Source: Siphonodentalium dalli
Taxonomy: Eukaryota; Mollusca; Scaphopoda; Gadilida; Siphonodentaliidae
Length of the DNA: 64,000 bases
NCBI GenBank assembly: GCA_032622095.1
Contig: CP136063.1
Coordinates: forward strand, 27,654,987-27,718,986
Direction: 5' to 3'
Positions 61,322 through 64,000 of this stretch are shown piece by piece. Under the pieces are notes generated by a model that was not told the origin of the DNA, searched no databases, and saw nothing but the letters and a program-made list of their open reading frames with translations. Both the position numbers and the translations under genes were made by a program. Each line of letters opens with the position of its first letter. Within the stretch, counting starts at the first letter, position 1.

Positions 61322-61380
61322 TGCATGACATTTTGTATATGTTGTATATGTCTGCCTATTGATGGTACTAGGGTCATGTC

Positions 61381-64000
<2,620 letters not shown>

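Larger units (their letters stand above)
56790..61330 (-). mobile_element. Near full-length minus-strand LINE with ORF1 and ORF2
   Basis: Non-LTR retrotransposon read right to left: 5' region near 61,330-61,209, ORF1 (61,208-60,357), endonuclease (60,356-59,559), reverse transcriptase (59,352-57,556), C-terminal region (about 57,589-56,821), and a poly-A tail visible as a T run at 56,798-56,814. The flanks are TA-rich on both sides (56,771-56,782 and 61,384-61,493), so insertion into a TA repeat is plausible; an exact target duplication was not established. The clade is not certain: an APE-type endonuclease with a separate ORF1 excludes R2-like elements. Confidence 0.93.

Overview
The window looks like nuclear DNA of an animal, most likely a marine invertebrate. 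It is AT-rich, has short exons with GT/AG borders, several non-LTR retrotransposons (two with CR1/L2- or L1/Tx1-like signatures, one intact-looking RT of uncertain clade), a decayed Ty3/gypsy element, a DUF3504 (Crypton-type tyrosine recombinase) pseudogene and a KDZ-like DNA transposon. A mollusc or other lophotrochozoan fits, but nothing here fixes the phylum. No rRNA, tRNA, CRISPR or prokaryotic gene was found.

The host framework is a duplicated module on the + strand. Block 1 is a 66-67 bp satellite (1-10,950) followed by four short phase-0 exons: A1 (11,422-11,565), B1 (20,422-20,544), C (23,285-23,479) and D (24,703-24,834). Block 2 is the same satellite (42,974-51,815) followed by A2 (52,248-52,391) and B2 (54,947-55,069). 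A1/A2 are both 144 bp and B1/B2 both 123 bp. The introns flanking all six exons are recognisably related, so the exons arose by repeated duplication of exon plus intron. The paired exons differ at many amino acids but few silent sites, and A1/A2 look less alike than the introns beside them. This is the most interesting signal in the window.

Nearly everything else is inserted into this framework. Block 1 carries a tandem array of about 2.1-2.2 kb units (12,459-20,028, with a 141 bp near-perfect palindrome in one unit), an L1/Tx1-like LINE fragment (21,070-23,175) and the DUF3504 pseudogene (25,725-27,209). Block 2's satellite is split by a 4.5 kb TIR element with a broken KDZ-like gene (44,269-48,784) and by a 492 bp element flanked by TTAA (49,594-50,085). 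Its A2-B2 intron holds an (AC)n-ended element (53,827-54,736) that has a second copy inside the TIR element.

Between the blocks (28.7-42.97 kb) lie a hairpin, a possible solo LTR, a gypsy remnant (32,640-35,911), tandem repeats and a CR1/L2-like LINE (38,005-39,548). The right end holds a 4.5 kb minus-strand LINE (56,790 to about 61,330) with a separate ORF1, an endonuclease and a reverse transcriptase, then a long TA microsatellite and apparently gene-free DNA. No complete host gene with a start and a stop can be drawn inside the window; the exons belong to one or more larger genes.
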